A stretch of 64,000 nt of DNA from SABI01 sp963663665 (GTDB taxonomy: Bacteria; Spirochaetota; Spirochaetia; Sphaerochaetales; Sphaerochaetaceae), in NCBI GenBank assembly GCA_963663665.2, contig CAXXKP010000009.1:248001-312000 (forward strand), written 5' to 3'. The notes beneath the pieces are model-generated. The model was not told the DNA's origin, did no database searches, and saw only the letters and a program-made list of their open reading frames with translations. Every line of letters starts with the position of its first letter. Positions within the stretch are counted from its first letter, which is position 1. A program made the translations under genes and the position numbers. Shown piece after piece: positions 1-7,230 of the stretch.

Positions 1-303
1 AGAAGTAGCAGAATTCTGAGTTGTGGCAATCTGCCCAAAGAGTTCCCCATCTCTAAGGTTTGCAGTAATGCTCCTATTACCAAAGATGTCTTCCGTAATG
101 ATATGGACAGATCCATTGAGCACTACACCGAACTCATCTGATGAATCTTCTGCATGGATGATAAATTCATTTGCTTCATAATTTTTTACGCGAGCATGAA
201 GGCAATGAAGAAGTTGTGGCATGTCTTCTTCAAAGACATTAGAAAAAAGTTCAGTAGATAATAACATTTGGTAATAAGGTTGAATTTCTTTAATATGTTG
301 CAT
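1..303 (-). CDS. CRP/FNR-family regulator, N-terminal part (cut by window edge)
   Basis: Reading the minus strand from an ATG at 303 gives 101 open codons that run off the left edge. The residues (LFSNVF, a glycine-rich VVLNGSVHI turn, then DGELFGQIA) match the beta-roll of a cyclic-nucleotide-binding domain as in CRP/FNR regulators. The DNA-binding part would lie outside the window, so effector and targets cannot be told. It is divergent from the tRNA-Val gene 84 bases away. A TATAAT sequence lies a few bases upstream of the start, but no good ribosome binding site is seen. Confidence 0.75.
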   Translation of the reverse strand, partial: MQHIKEIQPYYQMLLSTELFSNVFEEDMPQLLHCLHARVKNYEANEFIIHAEDSSDEFGVVLNGSVHIITEDIFGNRSITANLRDGELFGQIATTQNSATS

Positions 304-386
304 AAGCAACTGTTATTATACCTAAAAGAAAGAACAAATTCTATAGACAAAAGCAAGAAATTCACTTAGGATTACCAACACATACG

Positions 387-458
387 GGGCGCGTAACTCA
401 GCGGGAGAGTGCTACCTTCACACGGTAGAAGTCGTTGGTTCAAACCCAATCGCGCCCA
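387..458 (+). tRNA. tRNA-Val (anticodon CAC)
   Basis: A full cloverleaf can be drawn: acceptor gggcgcg (387-393) pairs with cgcgccc (451-457), anticodon stem ctacc/ggtag encloses loop ttcacac with CAC at the centre, and the T arm contains ggttcaaaccc. CCA is not encoded. The 5' half is host DNA; from base 417 onward it is identical to the copy at 39129-39170, so its 3' half is supplied by the integrated phage and the gene is kept intact. Confidence 0.95.
417..458 (+). repeat. attL core, 42-bp direct repeat with 39129-39170
   Basis: The 42 bases from ttcacacggtag to cgcgccca are identical to 39129-39170, while the flanking bases differ on both sides. The repeat covers the anticodon loop to the 3' end of tRNA-Val. 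It has a tyrosine integrase 133 bases to its right, so it is the left attachment site of a 38.7-kb prophage. Confidence 0.95.
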
Positions 459-463
459 ATATT

Positions 464-500
464 AAGTGCTTATAATATAACAAATTATAAGCACTTTTTT
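464..500 (+). terminator. Rho-independent terminator after tRNA-Val, phage-borne
   Basis: Arms aagtgcttataat (464-476) and attataagcactt (484-496) are perfectly complementary over 13 bp with a 7-base loop, followed by a T run. It lies just inside the prophage, so the phage brings a replacement terminator for the tRNA it interrupts; the host's own terminator now lies at 39175. Confidence 0.85.
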
Positions 501-525
501 CTTTTTTAATTAGTATATTTTTAAG

Positions 526-547
526 TGTGATAGCATTTGTGATAGCA
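526..547 (+). repeat. Paired 10-bp repeats, candidate integrase arm-type sites (left arm)
   Basis: The sequence tgtgatagca occurs at 526-535 and 538-547, a 12-bp step. The identical pair with the identical 12-bp step occurs at 39005-39026 on the other prophage arm. Repeats on both arms of attP at fixed spacing are what arm-type binding sites of lambda-like integrases look like. They also overlap the promoter region of the integrase gene, so they could mediate autoregulation. Confidence 0.7.
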
Positions 548-590
548 AAAATAGTTTTTTTGTAGTATCCTTCTACATGGAGGAAAGGTC

Positions 591-1853
591 ATGGAAGGAA
601 GAGGTTTTCATATTACAGAACGTACAGTTCGTGGTAAAAAATCATTTTATGTTCAATTTATTAACTCAGAAAATAAAAGGACTTCATTACTCTCTGTAAA
701 TAAAATTGCATCACAATTAACGGGAAAAACTGAGTTTATTAAAAAGAAATCAACTGCTATAAGGGCCTGTACTTCAGCACTGGAAAGAGGAATTATAAAT
801 ACTAACAAAAATGGAGATACTGTAGAAAAATACATTCTAGAATATTGGGATTATGATGGGGAAAGAGTAACAAGGAAAAATAAGCTCAGCCCCAATTCAA
901 TAGGCAGGGCTCATTGTTTGTATTCATTAAATTATTTTAAAACTCATGTTCTTGAATTCTTACCCCGAAAACTTCTAATCTCAGATATTACTAATACTCA
1001 TGTTAGAGACGTGTTTAACAAAGTAGCAGGAAAAAATCTTGCTAATGGAACCATAGCAAAGATTATGAATTCTTTCACTACCCCGCTTCGGCAAGCTTAT
1101 AGAGAAGGAATAATATTAAGAGATCCCACACTTAATCTTGAATCAATAAATACAGCAGGGGTAGAACGTGGAATACTAACACAATCAGAATTTAAAATAA
1201 TGCTAGAGGATTTGCAGCAAAAAGCAACTGATCATGTTATTTTGCCGGTTGTCCTCGCTGCTGTTACGGGAATGAGACTGGGAGAAATAAGAGGATTACA
1301 AATTAATGATATAGAAATTATTAATGACCAGGATTCAATAATTAACATAAACAAAGCATGGAGTGAGTATGATGGGCTTAAAACTCCAAAGGGGAAAAAA
1401 TCCAGAAAGACTGTTTGCCCAACAAAACTTGCTAGATCACTAATTGAATTAGGCCAAAAGAATCCATCACCAACAAATGATTTTATATTCTGGTCTCTTA
1501 ATAAGAAAACAAATACTCCAATCTCTTCTTCATACATACGAGATAACTATTATAATTCCCTTGCTAATGCTTTTGAACAGATCAACAAATGTATTGGAGA
1601 AATGGTTAAACTTGAAAATGATGAAGAAATACGCAAAGGAGAATTGATACGCCGAGAACGCAATGTTAACTTTCATTCTCTAAGGCACTTTTTTATCACC
1701 CGTGCTGGCTCTCTTATGGGAGGAGATGCGAACCTTCTACGGTTAGCCGTGGGACACGAGACTCAAGCTATGACAGATAGATACACACACTCAGATTACG
1801 ATTCTCTTAAAAAGATTGCCGATGCTTCACGTATGATTTATGAGGAGAATTAA
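591..1853 (+). CDS. Phage tyrosine integrase
   Basis: A 420-residue site-specific recombinase that would carry out integration and excision at tRNA-Val. The N-terminal half holds an arm-binding domain and a SAM-like core-binding domain (about 65-180). The catalytic domain carries Arg229 in TGMRLGEIRG, His362 and Arg365 in FHSLRH, His389 in VGHE and the nucleophile Tyr398 in DRYTH. The ATG at 591 is preceded by gaggaaagg. It lies next to attL, as is usual for tRNA-integrating phages. A decayed relative lies at 43173-43487 beside another att-like sequence. Length is normal for the family. Confidence 0.95.
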   Translation: MEGRGFHITERTVRGKKSFYVQFINSENKRTSLLSVNKIASQLTGKTEFIKKKSTAIRACTSALERGIINTNKNGDTVEKYILEYWDYDGERVTRKNKLSPNSIGRAHCLYSLNYFKTHVLEFLPRKLLISDITNTHVRDVFNKVAGKNLANGTIAKIMNSFTTPLRQAYREGIILRDPTLNLESINTAGVERGILTQSEFKIMLEDLQQKATDHVILPVVLAAVTGMRLGEIRGLQINDIEIINDQDSIININKAWSEYDGLKTPKGKKSRKTVCPTKLARSLIELGQKNPSPTNDFIFWSLNKKTNTPISSSYIRDNYYNSLANAFEQINKCIGEMVKLENDEEIRKGELIRRERNVNFHSLRHFFITRAGSLMGGDANLLRLAVGHETQAMTDRYTHSDYDSLKKIADASRMIYEEN

Positions 1854-1931
1854 TTTATAGGTATAAAACATACACACTTTAAAACTAATTAGGAATTGAG
1901 AGAATCAAATTAAAAATGTAAAATTCTATTT

Positions 1932-2108
1932 ATGAAACCAGTAAGATTGTGGGCAACAACTACCCCAGATATATACAAACAGTTACTACTCTATTTAGCA
2001 TCAACTGTAAATGAGAGAAATGGATCAAAGATTAAGCTTGGAGAATTTATAGAGATTGCTGTAATTGAAAAACTGGAAAGAGAAAGAAGGCGTCAAGAAA
2101 AGCAATAA
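1932..2108 (+). CDS. Small ribbon-helix-helix-like protein
   Basis: A 58-codon reading frame, ATG at 1932 to TAA at 2108, lies 79 bases downstream of the integrase on the same strand. The product begins MKPVRLWATTTPDIYKQL and ends in a charged helix rich in Glu and Arg; the pattern of a short strand followed by two helices (IKLGEFIEIAVIEKLERE) is like Arc/MetJ-type DNA-binding proteins and resembles the small protein at 30062-30241. It could be an excision or integrase regulator, but that is inference. No strong ribosome binding site is visible. Confidence 0.55.
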   Translation: MKPVRLWATTTPDIYKQLLLYLASTVNERNGSKIKLGEFIEIAVIEKLERERRRQEKQ

Positions 2109-2116
2109 GCCTGAAA

Positions 2117-2386
2117 CTACAAAATCACATCTCTTATAGATTCAACATAAGCGCTCAATCCATCAGCATAATCCTGCCAGTCGTAAAGTAAAAATTCAAA
2201 TTGAACACTATTGTGAAGAATATCTGCATCAGTCATTGGCTCTTCAATGAGATTCGTGGGAACTCTTGGAGGCTCGAACGTATCGAATGTAGGGAATACA
2301 AATTTAGGAGTCTCAATTACCTTTGTTTGACACCCTACGAGCATTAGCACGCTTATACTGATCAGCAGCAAGCTTCTTAACTTCAT
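2117..2386 (-). CDS. Outer-membrane spanin (Rz1-like lipoprotein)
   Basis: 89 residues starting with MKLRSLLLISIS, a lipoprotein signal ending in the lipobox LVGC, then a short proline-containing periplasmic segment (FVFPTF, EPPRVP). I chose the ATG at 2386 because gaggaac lies 8 bases upstream and it begins directly at the signal peptide. It overlaps the 3' end of the upstream gene (2313-2657) by 74 bases in another reading frame. A lipoprotein gene partly embedded in a membrane coiled-coil gene is the classic Rz/Rz1 arrangement. It would bridge to the inner spanin and disrupt the outer membrane at lysis. Confidence 0.8.
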   Translation of the reverse strand: MKLRSLLLISISVLMLVGCQTKVIETPKFVFPTFDTFEPPRVPTNLIEEPMTDADILHNSVQFEFLLYDWQDYADGLSAYVESIRDVIL

Positions 2387-2657
2387 CACTAAGTTCCTCT
2401 TTTTTCTCATCCGGAATTTCCCCAATCTCAACTTCAACCTCCTTTTTATCCTGGTAATTATCTTCCTTCTTTTGAACAAGATCATCTTTTATCTCATCTG
2501 CCTGTTTCTGAATAGTTGTTATAACTTTTAATTGATCCCGCTCTTTCTCTATCTCTTCTCTGGCCTTCTTTTCTTTGGAAGTTTTCCTCTTCTCAATCCT
2601 TAGCATTGAAATTAGAATCACAAAGATTACCCCAATGAATGTAATTATATATCCCAT
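2313..2657 (-). CDS. Inner-membrane spanin (Rz-like)
   Basis: 114 residues: one N-terminal membrane anchor (YIITFIGVIFVILISML) followed by a long, strongly charged coiled coil (EKKAREEIEKERDQLK and onward). This is the topology of i-spanins, which reach across the periplasm to an outer-membrane lipoprotein. Its last quarter overlaps the Rz1-like gene. It directly follows the holin gene (2659-2877), giving a holin-Rz-Rz1 lysis cassette at the end of the late operon. Confidence 0.8.
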   Translation of the reverse strand: MGYIITFIGVIFVILISMLRIEKRKTSKEKKAREEIEKERDQLKVITTIQKQADEIKDDLVQKKEDNYQDKKEVEVEIGEIPDEKKEELSDEVKKLAADQYKRANARRVSNKGN

Positions 2658-2658
2658 C

Positions 2659-2877
2659 TTATTTATCCTTTAGCTTCCCAGCAATCTTGATTCCTTTATC
2701 TGTTGCAACATACGCAGTAGAGAGTGTCCCTGCAACTGTGATCACTTGAGATAGAGGAATATCTAGGTTTGGTAGCATCGCTTGTAATACGAATGAGCTA
2801 ACCACCATAAAACACCAAAACACCACTACCCAGAGAGTTTTATGTTTAACTTTCCCATCTTCAGTTGTATATGCCAT
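2659..2877 (-). CDS. Phage holin
   Basis: 72 residues with a charged N-terminus, a first membrane helix (TLWVVVFWCFMVVSSFVLQ), a short turn with NLDIPLS, a second hydrophobic stretch and a lysine-rich tail (IAGKLKDK). Size, two membrane segments and the basic C-terminus fit small phage holins. It sits between the tail genes and the spanins. It would form the timed lesions in the inner membrane. The exact holin family is not recognised. Confidence 0.75.
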   Translation of the reverse strand: MAYTTEDGKVKHKTLWVVVFWCFMVVSSFVLQAMLPNLDIPLSQVITVAGTLSTAYVATDKGIKIAGKLKDK

Positions 2878-2878
2878 T

Positions 2879-3241
2879 TTATCCTCCTAATATTTTTATC
2901 CAGTTATTTGCAGCAGCACCAAGAATTCCACCAAGTGTGATAAACGCGACAAGCCCTTTCCATCCTGAAAAGAACCCTTTTCGGACCTTCTCTTTCTTTT
3001 TTGCAACATCAGCTATGTAAGGGCACTGAGCAAGATGGCCTGAAGTTTTGTATTGCTCAAGATCCTCCTTCACAAGCATGACCGTTCGATGAGTTTCATC
3101 AATTCTATGACTCATACCGTTATGTATAGTCTTGTTTATGGATTTGATCTCTGCACTTTGAGTTGCTTGGTTTTCACTTATCTCGATGACTTTCACAAGT
3201 AGCTGCTCTAGCATACCTCTCTGTGTTTGTTGTTGTGCCAC
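2879..3241 (-). CDS. Small protein with C-terminal membrane anchor, lysis-associated
   Basis: 120 residues: an N-terminal coiled coil (LLVKVIEISENQATQ), a central part with a Cys, and a C-terminal hydrophobic helix (GLVAFITLGGILGAAANNW). The architecture resembles the XhlA/hemolysin-like proteins that accompany holins, or a tail-associated membrane protein. It ends 1 base before the holin gene and overlaps the stop of 3241-3801, so it is cotranscribed with the lysis genes. No enzyme motif is present; it is not an endolysin. Confidence 0.6.
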   Translation of the reverse strand: MAQQQTQRGMLEQLLVKVIEISENQATQSAEIKSINKTIHNGMSHRIDETHRTVMLVKEDLEQYKTSGHLAQCPYIADVAKKKEKVRKGFFSGWKGLVAFITLGGILGAAANNWIKILGG

Positions 3242-3801
3242 TAATCCACCTCCATCACAAAGAGATCCTCTTTGATTTGATAATCCAATTCAATATTTAC
3301 TGTTATGTAGAAACATATCCTTCCATCAAGTTTCTGTGAGTAGCATAATAGTTTTTGAGTACTTTCCCACTCTCTTCTAATTGATTCATATTCGCCTTCC
3401 ATTGCCCTGAAGGAAGGAATATAAATATCGCCTGTGCTTTTTCTCATATATGTACTATTGTTATATCCTGATAGGGCATCTCTATTAATGTAATAATCTA
3501 AAACCTCATTACCCTTATCATCATAGGCATAGATGGTATCTCCATCGTTATCAAGGCAGAAGTTGAGAACATCGAATTCGTAGTTCTTATTAAGAGCAAT
3601 CTCAACATTAGAGTTCATCGTTATGTAAAACTTCGCTATCTCATACGATTGGCCAACGTAATCAAGCTGTACGACACTCAATCTTGGACTATCAAATGTA
3701 TTGAATATGTCTTCTGCAATAGAAGGAATCTGAATACTTATATTATCTAGAGTATCTATTATTTTTTGTGTATCTATTTTACTTATCAATTCTTCTATCA
3801 T
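3241..3801 (-). CDS. Hypothetical phage protein, tail-lysis junction
   Basis: 186 residues, acidic, no signal peptide or membrane segment, no motif I recognise. It sits between a tail fibre-type gene and the lysis genes, 8 bases after the former and overlapping the next start by one base, so it belongs to the late operon. Position suggests a receptor-binding accessory or fibre chaperone, but nothing in the sequence proves it. Confidence 0.6.
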   Translation of the reverse strand: MIEELISKIDTQKIIDTLDNISIQIPSIAEDIFNTFDSPRLSVVQLDYVGQSYEIAKFYITMNSNVEIALNKNYEFDVLNFCLDNDGDTIYAYDDKGNEVLDYYINRDALSGYNNSTYMRKSTGDIYIPSFRAMEGEYESIRREWESTQKLLCYSQKLDGRICFYITVNIELDYQIKEDLFVMEVD

Positions 3802-3809
3802 ACAATCTC

Positions 3810-4424
3810 CTATGTAAATGCTATTGCAGACTTCACACTAACCATTCTTTTAATCAAAGCAGATGTTATCTGAGTTCCTCTAAGCCCTGTTGTGGTGAGC
3901 CAACTATCTGTGAGTGTTAGAGAAAGAGAGGTGTTTAGATGCCACCGATAAGCATAATCGAGTGAACGTCCATAGATATATTTGCCTTGAACCGTAGAGT
4001 TGTACTGAGTATCTGCTCCAACATTGTAAACGTACAATCGTTCCGTTGTTCTGCTCCTCTCTCCCTCATAAGTATAAGCACGGAACGCAAACAAGAAAGA
4101 ATCTGTACCATTATATTCGGCCCTCACTGTTCCTGATGATGGCATTTGATTATTCCTCACCCTGTACACAGAAGAAGAACTCTTACCAATATTTATCGAG
4201 TGAATCTGCACCCAAGATTGACTAGCTATTGAGTATCTCCAAAATTCACACGTCACTGCAGGGTGTTTTACCCATATAGAAGAAGCTGTACTAGTTTCTA
4301 CTTCCCACCATATTGAATTACCAAAAGCATAAGACCAAGGGGATGTTGACGTTTCTCCCGATACTGAGTAAGCAATTCCACTACCTATGAATGATTGGTT
4401 GATTAGATTCCCTTGACTTGCCAT
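3810..4424 (-). CDS. Tail fibre-associated beta-rich protein
   Basis: 204 residues, unusually rich in Ser, Thr, Tyr and Trp with alternating patterns (SGETSTSPWSYAFGNS), typical of a beta-structured fibre or adhesin tip. Its stop overlaps the start region of the following gene's boundary by one base with 4424-6223 upstream. No family is recognised. It is placed last among the structural genes, where host-recognition proteins usually lie. Confidence 0.55.
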   Translation of the reverse strand: MASQGNLINQSFIGSGIAYSVSGETSTSPWSYAFGNSIWWEVETSTASSIWVKHPAVTCEFWRYSIASQSWVQIHSINIGKSSSSVYRVRNNQMPSSGTVRAEYNGTDSFLFAFRAYTYEGERSRTTERLYVYNVGADTQYNSTVQGKYIYGRSLDYAYRWHLNTSLSLTLTDSWLTTTGLRGTQITSALIKRMVSVKSAIAFT

Positions 4425-6223
4425 TAATTAAATACCGCCCCCCAAACATTACTTCCTGTTATGTTCGCAAAACCACCGATATTACCACCTCCATAGATAT
4501 CACCAGCAATATTAATGTTTCTGATTTTTTTTGCTGAAGACCCTATATCCGTACCGTCAGTAGTTGTGCTTGAGGTAGCATTTACAAAAGGAATAAGACT
4601 TTTTGATTTAACAGAATCTATATCTGACAGAATATTGAAACTTCCAGAAATGTTATAAAACCCTAGTGACGTCCCTTCGGCAGTAGCAAGGTGCATTTCA
4701 AGTGTTGGTGCGTTACTAAAAACTATAGAAAGAAAGTTGGGTGTTTTATAAAAAGAAGTTACTGTTTGTAAGTTCCCATTAACGTAAAAAGAACCTGTTA
4801 TATTAGTAAGTGCATTATTCGGGTAAGATGATAATTGTGTTAGGAGCGAGTCTAAACCAACAAAATCTATGTGAGAACTTGAATTAAAAGTTACAGGAGA
4901 AGAAAAGGATACCGCTGTTGAGTAGAATGTGCCTTTCTTATAGATTTCCACCAAATTATACTCTGGATTGTCATATTGGAATTTACCAGTGAAATCATAT
5001 GTTGCACTCATTTGGATTCTTGAGTTCATCACTAATGTTTCAGAACTATCACCAACAAACCTTACTACAACAACATCTGTCTCTTGTATTGTAAATGCTT
5101 TTGACCAAGCATCTGCTGTACTCCCACTATCGTAAAGTTTAAGCCATACCCTTGTGGAATTTATAAGTATTTCAAGTGTAGGGTTATTGCCATATGATTT
5201 AGAAAAAGAATCAATATAGATAGTAGCTGTTCCAGAAAATTTAGAAGTATGAGTCATTAAATCAACTGATGCACCTGATGCCAAATACATACTACAGTTA
5301 TTTACTAAACAGCAATGAACAATTCCTCCATTTGCAATATTAGACCAAATATTAGAGGGAGTATTTGATGGTGTTCCTGCCAATGCTGTGTATAGCTCAT
5401 CAGTACTCCACCTTGTCTTTGCAGGGATAGTTATTGGAGCTCCTGTCTTTGCTTCAACTGTTTCAAAAGAATCGTGTATCAATGAACCTTCAAAAGTTCC
5501 ACCATAAACACGTAAATTATAAAAAACAGCGTTGACCGCTTTCATCATTTTTGTGACCGAATCTAGTAAATAACCATCCGTTGGGATACCACTAGAATCT
5601 TCTTCATAATCTGGTGACTCTACCCTATTTACAGTCAATTTATCAACAAACGCTTTCAAAACTGCTATACTCTCAAAAACCTGTGTGATACCTAACGCAG
5701 CTGCCCACCTATTAATATCATTTACATCACCACTGTTTAAAATCTCCATGAATTTTGATATTTGAAATGATTGTGTTGTTTGAGAATTAAGAACCTCAGC
5801 ATTATAAATAATTGAGTCTCTATTGAACCTTCCTATTATATATGCATTTGAATCGAGGATAGCAAAGGTGTTGTAATCCTTATACACAATATTTGAGTCA
5901 TCAACAAACATTTTTGCAAATCGTACAGATGCAATCCAGTTAGGATTGAAAAGAATATATCCCTGCCCACTACCTGTGAGAGTCAGAGAGTATTCAGGCA
6001 CAGTATAACGAGATCCATCAATATAGATATAGCCAACCGATGCTTGGAGCATTCCGTTCGCATCATAACCTTTCAAAGAGAGAGTTGATCCTGAAACTAT
6101 AAGACCTAGGAAGCCAGGAGTACCAGGAGGACCACTTGCTCCATCTTCCCCTGGTATCCCTGGAGGCCCTTGGACACCATCTAGGACGTCAATTAATGTA
6201 ATCTGACCAATTGCTATTGCCAT
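4424..6223 (-). CDS. Collagen-like tail fibre protein
   Basis: 599 residues. The N-terminus (MAIAIGQITLIDVLDG) is shared in pattern with the next upstream gene product (MAVSIGQITIMDFNDA), suggesting a common tail-anchoring element. Residues about 18-38 are a Gly-X-Y run (GPPGIPGEDGASGPPGTPG), the phage collagen-like triple-helix motif. The remainder is low-charge, Ser/Thr/Asn-rich beta structure without a detectable enzyme. Likely a trimeric fibre binding the host surface. The end is glycine-rich (GDIYGGGNIGG). Confidence 0.75.
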   Translation of the reverse strand: MAIAIGQITLIDVLDGVQGPPGIPGEDGASGPPGTPGFLGLIVSGSTLSLKGYDANGMLQASVGYIYIDGSRYTVPEYSLTLTGSGQGYILFNPNWIASVRFAKMFVDDSNIVYKDYNTFAILDSNAYIIGRFNRDSIIYNAEVLNSQTTQSFQISKFMEILNSGDVNDINRWAAALGITQVFESIAVLKAFVDKLTVNRVESPDYEEDSSGIPTDGYLLDSVTKMMKAVNAVFYNLRVYGGTFEGSLIHDSFETVEAKTGAPITIPAKTRWSTDELYTALAGTPSNTPSNIWSNIANGGIVHCCLVNNCSMYLASGASVDLMTHTSKFSGTATIYIDSFSKSYGNNPTLEILINSTRVWLKLYDSGSTADAWSKAFTIQETDVVVVRFVGDSSETLVMNSRIQMSATYDFTGKFQYDNPEYNLVEIYKKGTFYSTAVSFSSPVTFNSSSHIDFVGLDSLLTQLSSYPNNALTNITGSFYVNGNLQTVTSFYKTPNFLSIVFSNAPTLEMHLATAEGTSLGFYNISGSFNILSDIDSVKSKSLIPFVNATSSTTTDGTDIGSSAKKIRNINIAGDIYGGGNIGGFANITGSNVWGAVFN

Positions 6224-6232
6224 GAGGGCTCC

Positions 6233-7228
6233 TTAGCTTACTGTGCAAATGAAAGTGGATCGTGCTGTAACGTCAGAAGAACCCACAGCCTTAGTTTTTC
6301 CTGTGCCAAAAGATGTAGAAGTGCCTGCTGAATCTACCTTTGCCCAAGTGTAAGTATAAGTACTTCCTGCAGCGTCTATTTCTACTCCGTTCTGATATAG
6401 GTGTGCTGTAAGATCTGTTGAAATAACCCCATTCTTAAATATCTCGCCACTTGATGACTTTATTACTACTTGAATAGGATCGTTGAAATCGAGAACCGTT
6501 ACAGGATCAGAGGTGTATGTATCAGCGACCACACTATCAGAGATGATTACTCGATATTGTTGCATTGAATCTACTGATGCTTGAGTAACTGTATAAGAGA
6601 TTGATGTCGCACCAGAGATATTAGTCCACGTTGCTCCTATGAGTTTCTGCCATACATACGAAAGACTGGTAGTATCCTGCGTAGCACCACGATATAGCTT
6701 CGCTGAAAGAACTATCGAAGCAGGGAGCCCATTCTTAAAGGCAAATCCAGGATTCGCAGTAACCTCTGCAAGAGCAATGTTATTGCCGTCTGTCACTTTG
6801 TTGAATGTGACAGAGTTTTTATAAGTTAAATCTAATCCAGTAGTAGGATCATGATAGACAATTGTACAGATGTACTCGATAGAGAATACTGTGCTACTGA
6901 AAGGCTGAGAAGATACTGTGAGTGCTTTAGGGAAGGACGCTCCCATTGTCTCCCCTGCTGATAAGTTGTTCTCTCCTGTTTGTGTGTTGCTCTTTCTTTT
7001 CCAGACAACAGAGGTAATATTTGTTCCTGCTGTCATCAAATCTGTAGCACTTCCTGCCTTAAATAGACTTGGAGTGAGAACAAGGTTTGCTGTTGGAAAG
7101 TTTGGTGTGTACACCTCATTGTTGCCATCGTATTTAATGCTTTTAGTGTGATTTGATGAAACATACCCCGTGAGAGTAACTGCATCGTTAAAGTCCATGA
7201 TCGTAATTTGACCGATTGAAACTGCCAT
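6233..7228 (-). CDS. Tail protein with tandem Ig-like domains
   Basis: 331 residues made of an N-terminal segment (MAVSIGQITIMDFNDA) and two or three Ig-like beta-sandwich repeats. Each repeat has a GxxFKNG turn (NPGFAFKNGLPAS; SSGEIFKNGVIS), a central YxW (SYVWQKL; TYTWAKV) and a final beta strand (YRVIISDS; STFICTVS). The last domain is clearly related to the C-terminal domain of the neighbouring upstream protein (7231-9093). It probably decorates or extends the tail tip and helps surface binding. Confidence 0.7.
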   Translation of the reverse strand: MAVSIGQITIMDFNDAVTLTGYVSSNHTKSIKYDGNNEVYTPNFPTANLVLTPSLFKAGSATDLMTAGTNITSVVWKRKSNTQTGENNLSAGETMGASFPKALTVSSQPFSSTVFSIEYICTIVYHDPTTGLDLTYKNSVTFNKVTDGNNIALAEVTANPGFAFKNGLPASIVLSAKLYRGATQDTTSLSYVWQKLIGATWTNISGATSISYTVTQASVDSMQQYRVIISDSVVADTYTSDPVTVLDFNDPIQVVIKSSSGEIFKNGVISTDLTAHLYQNGVEIDAAGSTYTYTWAKVDSAGTSTSFGTGKTKAVGSSDVTARSTFICTVS

Positions 7229-7230
7229 TT

